DNA of 34,733 nt from a virus (IMGVR_UViG_3300013129_000013:1-34733), one strand, 5' to 3'. Shown: positions 1 to 8,367, numbered from the stretch's first letter. The notes: a model not told the origin generated them from the sequence alone. Made by a program: numbers and translations.

Positions 1-821
1 ATGTGAGTATTGAGTGTATCCATCCGAACAACCAACAATCTGATATGGTTTTTCGAACAGGAGCAACAGATACCACTTCATTTGGAACGGAAAGAATGCG
101 CATTGATACTACAGGTAATGTTGGTATTGGAACTACGTCACCCGTAAATAAATTACACGTAAGTGGGTCATCGACTAATTTACCGCTAAAATTAGAGGGT
201 TTAACAAGTAACGCAACTGGTTACTTTTTAACAGTTGACAATACTACCGGTGTCGTATATAAATCAACTAGTGGTGCAAATGGCACTAGTGGTACAAACG
301 GAGGATCTGGAACCAGTGGTACCAGTGGTACCAGTGGTGCAAATGGAAGTAGTGGATCAAGCGGAAGTAGTGGTTCGACAGGATCTCCTGGAACTAGTGG
401 TACCAGTGGTGCAAATGGAAGTAATGGATCAAGCGGAAGTAGTGGTTCGACAGGATCTCCTGGAACCAGTGGTACTAGTGGTACAACAAGCATAAAAGCT
501 TGGGTACATTTTGATGGAACTGGTACATCTGGTACAAGTGGTATATCACCAAACGCTTCAAACAACGTAAGTAGTATAACAGACAATGGTACTGGTGATT
601 ATACTATTAATTTTTCAAGTGCATTTGCCAATGCATTTTATGTTGTTTCGGGTACAGTTACATATGATTATGAAAATCCTGGAACATCTATAAATAACAT
701 GTTTATAGCAGTACCTAGAAGACCCACTGCGCAAGCGGCGGGTAGTTGTAGAATTGTTACGCCCGGGTATGATAACGTTTTATATGACTGTAAATATGTT
801 AGAGTATCATTCTCAAATTAA
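1..821 (+). CDS. tail fibre / adhesin protein, collagen-like, 5' end outside window
   Basis: The frame is open to the left edge, so only the C-terminal ~272 residues are present. In order there is a bacteriophage fibre motif (TERMRIDTTGNVGIGTTSP, typical of the region before fibre tips and chaperone domains), then a Gly-X-Y collagen-like stretch (roughly residues 88-160, GTSG/GSSG/GANG units), then a compact C-terminal beta-rich domain beginning near AWVHFDGTGT and containing SSITDNGTGDYTINF, a pattern common at fibre tips. The collagen-like part includes a nearly exact 72-bp tandem duplication. By family analogy it is a trimeric receptor-binding fibre or fibre-associated virion protein. No chaperone/peptidase S74 domain follows; the gene stops after the tip-like domain. 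The next gene is 154 bp away. The fibre assignment is firm; which fibre it is cannot be decided. Confidence 0.85.
   Translation, partial: VSIECIHPNNQQSDMVFRTGATDTTSFGTERMRIDTTGNVGIGTTSPVNKLHVSGSSTNLPLKLEGLTSNATGYFLTVDNTTGVVYKSTSGANGTSGTNGGSGTSGTSGTSGANGSSGSSGSSGSTGSPGTSGTSGANGSNGSSGSSGSTGSPGTSGTSGTTSIKAWVHFDGTGTSGTSGISPNASNNVSSITDNGTGDYTINFSSAFANAFYVVSGTVTYDYENPGTSINNMFIAVPRRPTAQAAGSCRIVTPGYDNVLYDCKYVRVSFSN
336..479 (+). repeat. 72-bp tandem direct repeat (2 copies) in collagen-like region
   Basis: Copies at 336-407 and 408-479 differ at about 3 of 72 positions. Each encodes a 24-residue block of eight Gly-X-Y triplets (GANGSSG.../GANGSNG... to GTSGTS). The period keeps the frame, so copy-number change alters fibre length without breaking the protein. 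Confidence 0.9.
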
Positions 822-835
822 AATAACTAATATAC

Positions 836-864
836 TTGACTTTATGTTTTATATTAAGTATAAG
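836..864 (+). promoter_or_regulatory. possible sigma-70-like promoter in the 822-975 gap
   Basis: TTGACT (836-841) and TATAAG (859-864) are separated by 17 bp. The remaining leader to the start at 976 is very AT-rich and has AGCGCTT near 873 and AAGCGCT near 945 that could pair over a long loop. The -10 match is imperfect, so this is tentative. Confidence 0.35.
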
Positions 865-975
865 CAAAGCTAGCGCTTGTTGCATTGTTATGTGAATGTT
901 ATTAAATTTTAATTAATAAATTATATAACTGTTAAAATTAAAACTAAGCGCTTAAGGTGCTACTATTTATTATAA

Positions 976-2139
976 ATGATTATTAATAAGCATAAAATAT
1001 ATTTGGATATGGATGGCGTAATAAGTGATTGGGAATCACAGTTTAAGCGCTATAGCGGTGGTGTGCCTGTAGAAACTTATGATGTTGAACACGGTAAGAA
1101 GAATAGATTTAAGTTTGTAGATAAAAACTGTCCTGAATATTATGCTACAATGCCTTGGATGAAAGATGGCAAATTGCTTTATAATTTTGTTTCACATTTG
1201 CCTGTAGAAATATTAAGTCATGCGCCTACCAAGTTATCTTATATTGGTAAAAAGCAATGGTTGGCTAATAATAAGATAGATATTAAAGCTAATTTGGTAC
1301 CGCATAGAAACTTAAAAGCGAAGTTTGCAACTGTTGATAGTATCTTGATAGATGACCGAGAAGATAATATAAATGATTTTATTAATGCTGGCGGTAAAGC
1401 AATATTGCATAAAAATGCTATAGATACTATCAATCAACTAAAAGAAATGTTGGGTATCAAAGAAAAACATAGAATTTATAATAGTATTTTAAATCCTGAA
1501 ATTTGGGCAACTGAAGATGTAATAAAGACTGAAGTGCTAAATAAACTATTAACCATTGCCAATACTTTCTATAAAGATACTGATTTGAATGTACCCCTTG
1601 AAGATGTTTATTTTCTTGGTAGTACCGCTGGGTATAATTGGACACCAACTAGCGATATAGATTTGCATTTGATTGTAGATTTTTCTAAAATTGATGATAA
1701 TAAAGAACTTGTTAAGAATTATGTAGATGGATTAAAGAGCAAATGGAACGAATCACACGATATTAGAATTGGCAATCATCCGGTAGAAGTTTATATTCAA
1801 GATATTAGTGAAGTCAATAGAAGTCAAGCTGTATATAGTTTGATGAAAAATCACTGGGTAAAAAAACCAAAAGTTGAAGATATACAGATAGATAAAGCTG
1901 CTATTTCGAAGAAATACAAAGAATATGTAACATTTATTAATACTGCTATAAAAGAACAAGATTTGGATAAATTAAAGCGGTTGGTAAAGCGGTTATATGA
2001 AATGCGTCAAGCTGGATTGGATAAGAGTGGGGAGTATAGTACAGAGAACTTGGTATTCAAACTTTTGAGATCCACTGGGTACGTTAATCAACTAAAAGAT
2101 ACTATAACCAATATTACAGATAAAAATTTGAGTAAATGA
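976..2139 (+). CDS. HAD-type 5'-nucleotidase fused to a nucleotidyltransferase-fold domain
   Basis: 387 residues with two recognisable parts. Residues 1-160 look like the HAD superfamily 5'(3')-deoxyribonucleotidase family: motif I DMDGV with D11 and D13, and a late acidic motif LIDDRED (124-130) in the position of HAD motif IV. Residues ~165-385 contain GSTAGYN...TSDIDLH (215-231), the GS...D-x-D signature of the polymerase-beta-like nucleotidyltransferase fold, with a later strand VEVYIQD (270-276) that could supply the third carboxylate. The first half would dephosphorylate nucleotides; the substrate of the second half is unknown. The ATG lies 4 nt after TATTTATT and there is no Shine-Dalgarno. 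It lies between fibre and tail tube genes. Each domain call is fairly sure; the joint role is not known. Confidence 0.8.
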   Translation: MIINKHKIYLDMDGVISDWESQFKRYSGGVPVETYDVEHGKKNRFKFVDKNCPEYYATMPWMKDGKLLYNFVSHLPVEILSHAPTKLSYIGKKQWLANNKIDIKANLVPHRNLKAKFATVDSILIDDREDNINDFINAGGKAILHKNAIDTINQLKEMLGIKEKHRIYNSILNPEIWATEDVIKTEVLNKLLTIANTFYKDTDLNVPLEDVYFLGSTAGYNWTPTSDIDLHLIVDFSKIDDNKELVKNYVDGLKSKWNESHDIRIGNHPVEVYIQDISEVNRSQAVYSLMKNHWVKKPKVEDIQIDKAAISKKYKEYVTFINTAIKEQDLDKLKRLVKRLYEMRQAGLDKSGEYSTENLVFKLLRSTGYVNQLKDTITNITDKNLSK

Positions 2140-2171
2140 TAAAAAACTTTATATAAAAGTAAATCATTTAA

Positions 2172-2179
2172 TATTTATA
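2172..2179 (+). promoter_or_regulatory. TATTTATA element before tail tube gene
   Basis: TATTTATA lies 23 nt before the ATG at 2203, followed by an AAGG that can act as ribosome binding site. It is one of a set of such octamers next to late gene starts in this window; a late-promoter role is inferred. Confidence 0.45.
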
Positions 2180-2202
2180 TTCAAGAACAATAAGGTAAAA
2201 AT

Positions 2203-2694
2203 ATGGCAGAACTACTAAATCCAAGTGAAATTTTCTCTACTAACTTTGAACCAAAGGTAAAGAACCGTTTTATTCTTTACGTTGACGGTATTCCTTCATT
2301 TATCATCAAAAAGGTAAATAGACCAAAATTAACACAAGCTAAAAAAGAACTTGATCACATCAACATAAAAACCTATTACAAGGGTAAAAGCGTTTGGGAC
2401 GAAATTACAATGGAACTTTATGATCCAATCGTACCAAGTGGCGCTCAAGCTGTAATGGAATGGGTGCGTTTGCACCACGAATCTGTAACTGGGCGTGATG
2501 GTTATCAAGACTTTTACAAGAAAGATTTGACCATCAACGTTCTTGGTCCAGTTGGTGACAAAGTAGAAGAATGGAAGTTGGTGGGTGCATTCATCGTAAG
2601 CGCCGATTTCCAAGAAATGGATTGGAGCGATGATGGTGCTGCTCAAATGATATCATTGAATGTAGCATACGACTACGCAATTCTTCAGTATTAA
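2203..2694 (+). CDS. gp19: tail tube protein (T4 gp19-like)
   Basis: 163 residues, close to the T4 gp19 tail tube length. It begins with LLNPSEIFSTNFEPKVKNRF and has the order seen in T4-like tube proteins: an early FILYVDGIPSF strand, KYYKGKSVW-type and MELYDPI strands, a WVRLHHE helix, an LGPVGDKVEEW strand pair and a C-terminal aromatic YDYAILQY. It polymerises as hexameric rings round the tape measure to form the inner tube. Codons are more GC-rich than in the neighbours, as expected of a highly expressed structural gene. It is followed directly by a strong terminator, so it may be a monocistronic unit. The assignment is confident. Confidence 0.9.
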   Translation: MAELLNPSEIFSTNFEPKVKNRFILYVDGIPSFIIKKVNRPKLTQAKKELDHINIKTYYKGKSVWDEITMELYDPIVPSGAQAVMEWVRLHHESVTGRDGYQDFYKKDLTINVLGPVGDKVEEWKLVGAFIVSADFQEMDWSDDGAAQMISLNVAYDYAILQY

Positions 2695-2743
2695 TATTAC
2701 AATCTGGTTGTTTTAGATTTTATAAATCAACTTTTATTTTCAT

Positions 2744-2774
2744 AATCCTTCTAACTAAAATTAGAAGGATTTTT
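2744..2774 (+). terminator. rho-independent terminator after tail tube gene
   Basis: AATCCTTCTAA (2744-2754) pairs perfectly with TTAGAAGGATT (2761-2771) around a CTAAAA loop, followed by more T residues. It lies 50 bp after the tail tube stop codon. Confidence 0.85.
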
Positions 2775-2860
2775 ATTGATTTTAATTTAAAATGGTTCAT
2801 ACTTATTGTGGTCACACGAAATACGAGTGGATAAAAACAGAATAACATATTTATTAACAT

Positions 2861-3835
2861 ATGCAACTTAATAAAAAAACATTCGTAATATTTCCTGGAA
2901 GATTTCACCCATGGCATAACGGTCACAAAAGTGTATATAATTATTTAAGCACCAAATTTGGTGGTAATGATGTATACGTAACCACAACGGGGGTAATTGA
3001 ATTGCCAAAGTCGCCTTTTTCATTTGACGAGAAAAGAGAAATGATGATGGCAACTGGCATACCAGCCAACAAAATACTAAATGTAAAGAACAACTACAAC
3101 TTGCAAAGTGTATCAAATCAGATACCAATCAATATTGAACGTGATAGTATTATTTTTGCGGTTAGTCAAAAGGATATGGCTGAAGATCCAAGATTCAAGA
3201 GTTTTGTTAAAAAAGACGGATCTCCTTCATATTTACAACCAATGCCAAAAAACGAAAGTAAATTGGAACCTGCAATTAAACACGGTTACTTAATTACAGT
3301 ACCAACAACAGATTTTACAGTATTAGGATTACCCGCAAGAAGTGCAAGTCAATTAAGATCACAATACTCGACGCTAAATACTGAGCAACAAATAGCATTT
3401 ATTATGGATTTATTCGGAAGTTACAATCCAAAGATACATCGTATATTAAACAACAAGTTGGGTAATACCAGTGGTAAATTGACTGAAAAGCAAAAGAAGT
3501 TATTAAAGAAGTTGATTGTGGGTATGCTAAGAGAGGACTTGTCAAACAACGATTTCAATAATTCTAAAACACACTATATTGGTATAAAACCAAATGTAGT
3601 AAAAAGTATTTATAACATATTAAAACCTATGAATGAAGTAAAGAGACAAAAGTTAAAAGACATTATTAAACGAATAATTAAAGAAGAAGATGGGTTCATG
3701 AATGCTTTGATTGGACCAGAATCCGATTTCAAGAATACACTTAATAAAATTAATTCCAGAGCTGGTATTTTAGCAAAAGCTGCTCAAAAAGCTGCTCAAG
3801 ACGCTAAAGCTGATGTTGGTGATACAAATAAATAA
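2861..3835 (+). CDS. HxGH-type nucleotidyltransferase (NMN/cytidylyltransferase-like)
   Basis: 324 residues. The N terminus FVIFPGRFHPWHNGH (8-22) is the nucleotide-binding GRFxPxHxGH signature of the cytidylyltransferase/NMN adenylyltransferase superfamily, and RSASQLR (160-166) sits where that fold has its ISSTxxR-type motif. It therefore likely transfers AMP or CMP from the triphosphate to a phosphorylated acceptor; an NAD-synthesis role (NMNAT) is possible but not shown. Residues ~200-324 are a Lys-rich helical extension (KLTEKQKKLLKKLIV, KRQKLKDIIKRIIKEE) ending in an Ala/Lys tail, not part of the enzyme fold. The ATG is 5 nt after TATTTATT and has no SD. It lies inside the tail module. 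The superfamily call is strong; the substrate is unknown. Confidence 0.75.
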   Translation: MQLNKKTFVIFPGRFHPWHNGHKSVYNYLSTKFGGNDVYVTTTGVIELPKSPFSFDEKREMMMATGIPANKILNVKNNYNLQSVSNQIPINIERDSIIFAVSQKDMAEDPRFKSFVKKDGSPSYLQPMPKNESKLEPAIKHGYLITVPTTDFTVLGLPARSASQLRSQYSTLNTEQQIAFIMDLFGSYNPKIHRILNNKLGNTSGKLTEKQKKLLKKLIVGMLREDLSNNDFNNSKTHYIGIKPNVVKSIYNILKPMNEVKRQKLKDIIKRIIKEEDGFMNALIGPESDFKNTLNKINSRAGILAKAAQKAAQDAKADVGDTNK

Positions 3836-3880
3836 AATAACATAAAAGTTATATAAAGATCTATATATTGTTATAAAGTT

Positions 3881-4702
3881 ATGAGCGATGAAATCATTAT
3901 ACAAAAATTAAAGCAACAACACACTTCTACTGCTACGACAACTGTAAGTTCATATCCAGCTGAAACCATAGAATTGCCATCGAAAGGTTATTTTTATGAA
4001 GACGCTAATCCATTGAGTCGTGGTAGTCTTGAATTGAAGATGATGACGGCTAGAGAAGAAGATATTTTAACCAATGAAAATTTCATCAAAAATGGTACTG
4101 TATTGGATAAACTACTCGAAAGTTTGATTGTTACACCAGGTGTAAAAATACAAGATTTGTTGATGGTGGATAAAAATGCTTTGTTTATTGCAGCGAGAAG
4201 ATTGGCGTATGGTGATAAATATGGACCTGTGAAGATTAACTGTAAAAGTTGTGGTACCGAAAATAAAACATTTATTGATTTAAGCACATTAAATGAAAAA
4301 GATATCGACTTTAATAAGTTTCAAAAAGGTACCAATGAATTTGAGTTTGAGTTTCCGTATTGCAAGAGACGAATTACATTTAAATTGGTAACAAGTGGTG
4401 ATCAAGAAAGTATTGATCGTGACATAAAAGCGTTAACTAAGATTAAAAAGCAAGCGAGCGCTGAAGTTACAACTCGTTTTAAAAAACTCATTGTTAGTAT
4501 TGATGGTAAGACTGATATTGCTGCTATCAACAAATTTGTGGATAACGAGTTGTTATCAAAAGACAGTATGGCATTAAGAGCCTATATTAAAACAATTGCG
4601 CCTGAATTGGATATGGGATTTGATTTTGTATGTGAACACTGTGGTGAGGTGGAAAGGATGGATGTACCGATGACGGTACAGTTTTTTTGGCCTGAATCCT
4701 GA
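3881..4702 (+). CDS. gp26: T4 gp26-like baseplate/tail assembly protein with four-Cys zinc site
   Basis: 273 residues. Features of the T4-type baseplate hub family (gp26/gp51 group) are an N-terminal ELPSKGYFYEDANPL segment, SLELKMMTAREEDIL, and a helical core with AARRLAYG. C121-C124 (CKSC) and C251-C254 (CEHC) look like a zinc ribbon whose halves flank the inserted region 125-250. It ends MTVQFFWPES. It is the last complete gene before the tape measure, the place where tail assembly chaperones sit in long-tailed phages. The final codons CAG TTT TTT TGG contain a run of seven T, and a second coding frame continues beyond (see 4683-4901), so a longer frameshifted product is likely. Family confidence is good; whether it is a hub part or a chaperone is open. 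Confidence 0.75.
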   Translation: MSDEIIIQKLKQQHTSTATTTVSSYPAETIELPSKGYFYEDANPLSRGSLELKMMTAREEDILTNENFIKNGTVLDKLLESLIVTPGVKIQDLLMVDKNALFIAARRLAYGDKYGPVKINCKSCGTENKTFIDLSTLNEKDIDFNKFQKGTNEFEFEFPYCKRRITFKLVTSGDQESIDRDIKALTKIKKQASAEVTTRFKKLIVSIDGKTDIAAINKFVDNELLSKDSMALRAYIKTIAPELDMGFDFVCEHCGEVERMDVPMTVQFFWPES

Positions 4703-4901
4703 ATATAAGGTTCAAGTTCACAAACAAATATTTGAATTGAGTTACTTCTCGCAAGGAGCAGTAAATGTACAAATTGCTTATACTTTACCAGTATTTTTGC
4801 GCAATTTTTATTATGCTCAGTTGGCTGAAATAAAGAACAGAGAAAGTGATAGTTACAAAGAACCTGTTAAAAAGAGTGGTAAAGTAGACAAGCCTTTTTA
4901 G
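4683..4901 (+). CDS. start-less +1-frame extension of the gp26-like gene (tail assembly chaperone, frameshift product)
   Basis: In the +1 frame relative to the upstream gene, 72 residues are open from the T7 run to TAG at 4899: FFGLNPEYKVQVHKQIFEL, then YFSQGAVNVQIAYTLPVFLR, NFYYAQLAEIK and a charged tail. The composition is protein-like (VHKQIFELSYF, LPVFLRNFYYAQL) and fills the only apparent gap in the tail module. The frame has no ATG, GTG or TTG at its beginning (a TGA at 4671 closes it upstream). Slippage on TTT TTT T would join VQFF of the gp26-like protein to GLNPEYK. This resembles the lambda G/GT, Mu and SPP1 arrangement in which a frameshifted chaperone pair precedes the tape measure. 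A one-base homopolymer error fusing two parts is the main alternative. Confidence 0.65.
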   Translation, partial: FFGLNPEYKVQVHKQIFELSYFSQGAVNVQIAYTLPVFLRNFYYAQLAEIKNRESDSYKEPVKKSGKVDKPF

Positions 4902-4922
4902 TGTAAAATGATAGTGTTGCCA

Positions 4923-4930
4923 TATTTATA
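4923..4930 (+). promoter_or_regulatory. TATTTATA element before tape measure gene
   Basis: TATTTATA ends 6 nt before the ATG at 4937; no SD is visible. It belongs to the recurring late-gene element discussed in the findings. Confidence 0.45.
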
Positions 4931-4936
4931 TATTAT

Positions 4937-7900
4937 ATGGCAGCACAACCATTTGATAAAGAAACAATAGATAAAATAACATCGGCGTTTAATAACTTAA
5001 ACTCCGAAACTACTAAGACATTATCTCAACTTGAAGCGAGTGTTGAGGCTGAGAAACAAATGGTTGATATAGCTAAGCAACTCGGTCAAGTATATAAAAC
5101 ACAACAAGATAAGCTTAACGATCAGTTAAAAGGAAAAAATTTACAAGAAAAATTACAAGAAAAACTAAAAAATTCCGAAAAGGAATTAGCAGACTTTGCG
5201 CAGGCGCGAATCAATAGTTTTCTTAAAATAAACAGTTTACAAGAAGAATTAAATGCCACTAGTGCACAACTTCTTATAGAACAAAATAAAGACCCGCATA
5301 GTGATAAGGTTAAAGAATTACTTAATACGATTCAATCAAAAGATAAAGAGTTAAATTTAGAACAAGATTTATTATCTAAAAGTGGAGAAATAAATAACTT
5401 TTTACAAATAAAAAATGATTTGTTAAAACTGGGAAATAAGTTATTGGAAATATACAATAACTTATTAGATAAAGCTAAAAAAGGGTTAGACATGATGGTT
5501 CAGTCTGCCAATAGTTTAATGACTAAATTAAACATGCCCACTACAGTGTTCGGTACTTTTGAAAAAATACTCAACATATTTAATCAAATTGATACAGCAG
5601 CAACGAACATAAGACAAAAATTTGGATTACTATCAAGTCAAGGTGAAATTTTCGAAAAAAATATACGTGAAGCTTCAATTGAATTAGCATCATTTGGAAT
5701 TACGGCTGAAGAATTAGGCGGTACAATGAAATCGATAGGTTCTACTTTTACAAGTTTGCAATCTATGGAAAAGGGATTAGTAAAAGATGTTTCATTAATG
5801 TCTGCACAGTTTGGAGTATCGGCTGATACCAGTGTTAAATTTTTACAAACTTTAGGCGGTGTATCTGGTAAAAGTGCAATTGCAAAACAGAATATGTTAG
5901 GATTGGCAAAATTTGCTGCAAATGCTTATGGTGTTGGATTGGATGATGTCATGGGTGATGTTGCAAATGCATCAGATGAAGCCAGAATGTTTGCTGGTAA
6001 AAATGCAGATGAAATGGTCAGAGCCGCTGCTCAAGCCAGACAGATGGGCACCACACTCGACAATATGGCTAGAACCGCAAAAGGCCTTCTTGACTTTGAA
6101 AGTAGTATTCAGTCGGAGCTAAAAGCTAGTGCTTTAATTGGTAAAAATATTAATTTTAATGAAGCTCGTAGATTAGCATTTCAAGGTAAAATCGCTGAAT
6201 CTAATAAAGTGATATTGGATCAGGCTAAAAAAATTAAATTTAACCAATTGAATCCTATTGCGCAAGAAGCATTCGCAAAAGCGGCCGGTAAGAGTGTAAA
6301 AGAATTGCAAGATATGTTAAACGCTGAAGAAAACTTAAACGCCGCTTTAAAATCAAAAGATCCAATGGTTAAAGCCGAAGCTGAAAAAAGAAAAAAGATG
6401 TCGGAAATGATGCAAAAAGACCCAATAGCTGCTAAAAAAGCAGCGCAGGCTGAATACGAAAAGGGTTTGATTCAAGAGAAAAATCAAACAAGAATGAAAC
6501 AGTTGCAAAATGAAATTAATGCAATTTTTATGGAGTTTATAGGCCCAATACTAGAAGGAATAGGGCCAATATTTACTGACATATTAAAGTATATAAGAGA
6601 TAACCGTGACTCTATTAAATCGTTTACAATAGAAGTTGGTAAGTTATTTTTGGCATTTAAAAGTTTAGAAATAATATCAAAATTATCAGGTATAATTGGT
6701 AAATTAATTTCCGGCGTAGGGTCATTTGTAAAATTAACATCATCTTTGTCTGGTGGTTTACTTAAGGCGACAGGTTTTATGATTGGTTTGGCAAAAAATG
6801 TGAATCCGATTGTAATCTCAATGACATCTGTAACAGCACAAACACAAAAATTTGCGTCTCTATTACAATCTGCTTCTACTAAAGTCAAAGGATTTGGTAG
6901 TGGTTTTCAAAATATTTCAAAATTTATTGGAGCAGGAGCGTCACAAGTTCAAAAACTTTCAACAGTTTTCAGTAAAATTAAATTTAATTTGCCGGTCGGA
7001 AAAATTGCAAATGTATTTTCAAACGTGTTCACAAAGGTGGGTGGATCAGTGAAGAAAATAGGGAGTTTAGTAGGCGGAGTATTTGGTAAACTTGGCTCAG
7101 GAGTTGGAATTTTCTCAAAACTAGGACCATTGTTTGGCGCCGTTAGTAAATTTTTAGGGCCAATTGGCATCGTTATATCTACAATTCAAGCTGGTATAGC
7201 CTTTTTCAAGGCGTTTAGTGAAACTACAGGTACTACAAGTCAAAAAGCTGTGGCTGGTTTAAAAGCCGTAGTAAATGTTTTGGTTATAGAACCGTTAAAA
7301 ATGATTTGGGATTTTATTAAAAAAATACCAACGTTTCTCGCCGAGGTAGACTTCGGTGCAATATATAAAGACGTAACTACATATTTGTTGGATGCATTGA
7401 CAAGCTTGCCTGAAAAAATAGAAGAACTTTTCAGCGGCGAAGGTGGGGGGGGTATTGATTGGGGAAATATATTTTATAACATAGGAAATCTTTTTTTTCA
7501 AATGTTTATGTTTAGTGCAATAAAACTGCCTATTGCAATGTCTACGTTAGTAGTAAAATTAGGAGTATTAATTGTCAAGGGAATTGGCTCGTTAGTACTA
7601 AACCTAGGAATATTAATTCTTAAAGGAATTGCTTCGATAGGAATGTCTCTTTTAGAATTAATAATGTGGCCATTTAAAAAGGCTTTAAAATGGGTAGAGG
7701 AACAGTGGGGTGGTAAATCTCCATCGAAAATTGGTTTAGCAATCGTCGATGGTATTAAATCTGTAGTGGATATGTTATTTGATTTAATCACATATCCATT
7801 TAAAAAAGCAGCTGAAATTATCCCGGAAATGATTAATATTTTAAAAACAACATTTGTTGACGCTTTTAAATCTATAGTTGATGTGTTATTTGACTTGATT

Positions 7901-8350
7901 ACGTATCCATTTGAAAAAGCGTTTCAACTAATAAAGTCTACTGTATCGGAAGTTGGATCCGTTCTAAAAGATACATTCAGTGGCGCTTTTACATTTATTA
8001 TTAATGCGCTTGAAAAAGTATTGGAGAAGTTAAAAGGAGTAGGTGAATTTATAACCGGTTTAGTAGGAAACGGATTTAAATTTGTTGGTAAAATACTTGG
8101 TGTTACTGATGAACCTACTGATAAATCTACGAAAGTTGATGAAAAATATAAACAACAAGGTTTACAAACTGATTCTATTATTAATGCAATCGTAAGTTCA
8201 AACAAAGCGGTGGTTGAAAAACTAGATAAACTAACATCGATGATGGCATCTGGTCAAATTGCTGTGTATATTGACGGTCAACGTGCAAATCAACTATTGG
8301 CAACAAGTAATTCAAAATTTGGTTCATTTGGTCAAGCAACAACCAATTAA
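4937..8350 (+). CDS. tape measure protein
   Basis: 1137 residues, the largest gene here, placed after the tube and chaperone genes as tape measures are. Residues ~1-190 are charged, heptad-rich coiled coil (KLNDQLKGKNLQEKLQEKLKN-type). Next come alpha-helical Ala/Gly-rich parts and a glycine-rich hydrophobic zone (~570-760), then very hydrophobic helices (~870-930). Two 37-residue repeats are built round VDMLFDLITYPFKKA and VDVLFDLITYPFEKA (~940-1010). The C terminus is polar and ends GSFGQATTN. The protein would set tail length and leave through the tube at ejection, the hydrophobic helices possibly acting at the host membrane. No lysozyme or peptidase motif was recognised. Confidence is high from size, position and composition. 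Confidence 0.88.
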   Translation: MAAQPFDKETIDKITSAFNNLNSETTKTLSQLEASVEAEKQMVDIAKQLGQVYKTQQDKLNDQLKGKNLQEKLQEKLKNSEKELADFAQARINSFLKINSLQEELNATSAQLLIEQNKDPHSDKVKELLNTIQSKDKELNLEQDLLSKSGEINNFLQIKNDLLKLGNKLLEIYNNLLDKAKKGLDMMVQSANSLMTKLNMPTTVFGTFEKILNIFNQIDTAATNIRQKFGLLSSQGEIFEKNIREASIELASFGITAEELGGTMKSIGSTFTSLQSMEKGLVKDVSLMSAQFGVSADTSVKFLQTLGGVSGKSAIAKQNMLGLAKFAANAYGVGLDDVMGDVANASDEARMFAGKNADEMVRAAAQARQMGTTLDNMARTAKGLLDFESSIQSELKASALIGKNINFNEARRLAFQGKIAESNKVILDQAKKIKFNQLNPIAQEAFAKAAGKSVKELQDMLNAEENLNAALKSKDPMVKAEAEKRKKMSEMMQKDPIAAKKAAQAEYEKGLIQEKNQTRMKQLQNEINAIFMEFIGPILEGIGPIFTDILKYIRDNRDSIKSFTIEVGKLFLAFKSLEIISKLSGIIGKLISGVGSFVKLTSSLSGGLLKATGFMIGLAKNVNPIVISMTSVTAQTQKFASLLQSASTKVKGFGSGFQNISKFIGAGASQVQKLSTVFSKIKFNLPVGKIANVFSNVFTKVGGSVKKIGSLVGGVFGKLGSGVGIFSKLGPLFGAVSKFLGPIGIVISTIQAGIAFFKAFSETTGTTSQKAVAGLKAVVNVLVIEPLKMIWDFIKKIPTFLAEVDFGAIYKDVTTYLLDALTSLPEKIEELFSGEGGGGIDWGNIFYNIGNLFFQMFMFSAIKLPIAMSTLVVKLGVLIVKGIGSLVLNLGILILKGIASIGMSLLELIMWPFKKALKWVEEQWGGKSPSKIGLAIVDGIKSVVDMLFDLITYPFKKAAEIIPEMINILKTTFVDAFKSIVDVLFDLITYPFEKAFQLIKSTVSEVGSVLKDTFSGAFTFIINALEKVLEKLKGVGEFITGLVGNGFKFVGKILGVTDEPTDKSTKVDEKYKQQGLQTDSIINAIVSSNKAVVEKLDKLTSMMASGQIAVYIDGQRANQLLATSNSKFGSFGQATTN
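7752..7925 (+). repeat. two degenerate 111-bp repeats in tape measure gene
   Basis: Two in-frame copies about 111 nt apart (starting near 7756 and 7867) encode the similar blocks KSVVDMLFDLITYPFKKA and KSIVDVLFDLITYPFEKA. They have diverged at synonymous sites, so the duplication is not recent. Confidence 0.6.
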
Positions 8351-8355
8351 TCTAA

Positions 8356-8363
8356 TATTTATA
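8356..8363 (+). promoter_or_regulatory. TATTTATA element before 866-residue baseplate gene
   Basis: TATTTATA ends 4 nt before the ATG at 8368 and lies only 5 bp after the tape measure stop. No SD is present. Confidence 0.4.
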
Positions 8364-8367
8364 ATTA

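Noticed and set aside
336-479. CRISPR-like repeat array
   Set aside because: The repeats are contiguous, in-frame, only two copies and encode collagen-like protein; there are no spacers.
221-586. Minus-strand and alternate plus-strand frames rich in PLVPLVP and VVPVVQ
   Set aside because: They are shadows of the collagen-like Gly-X-Y repeat read in other frames.
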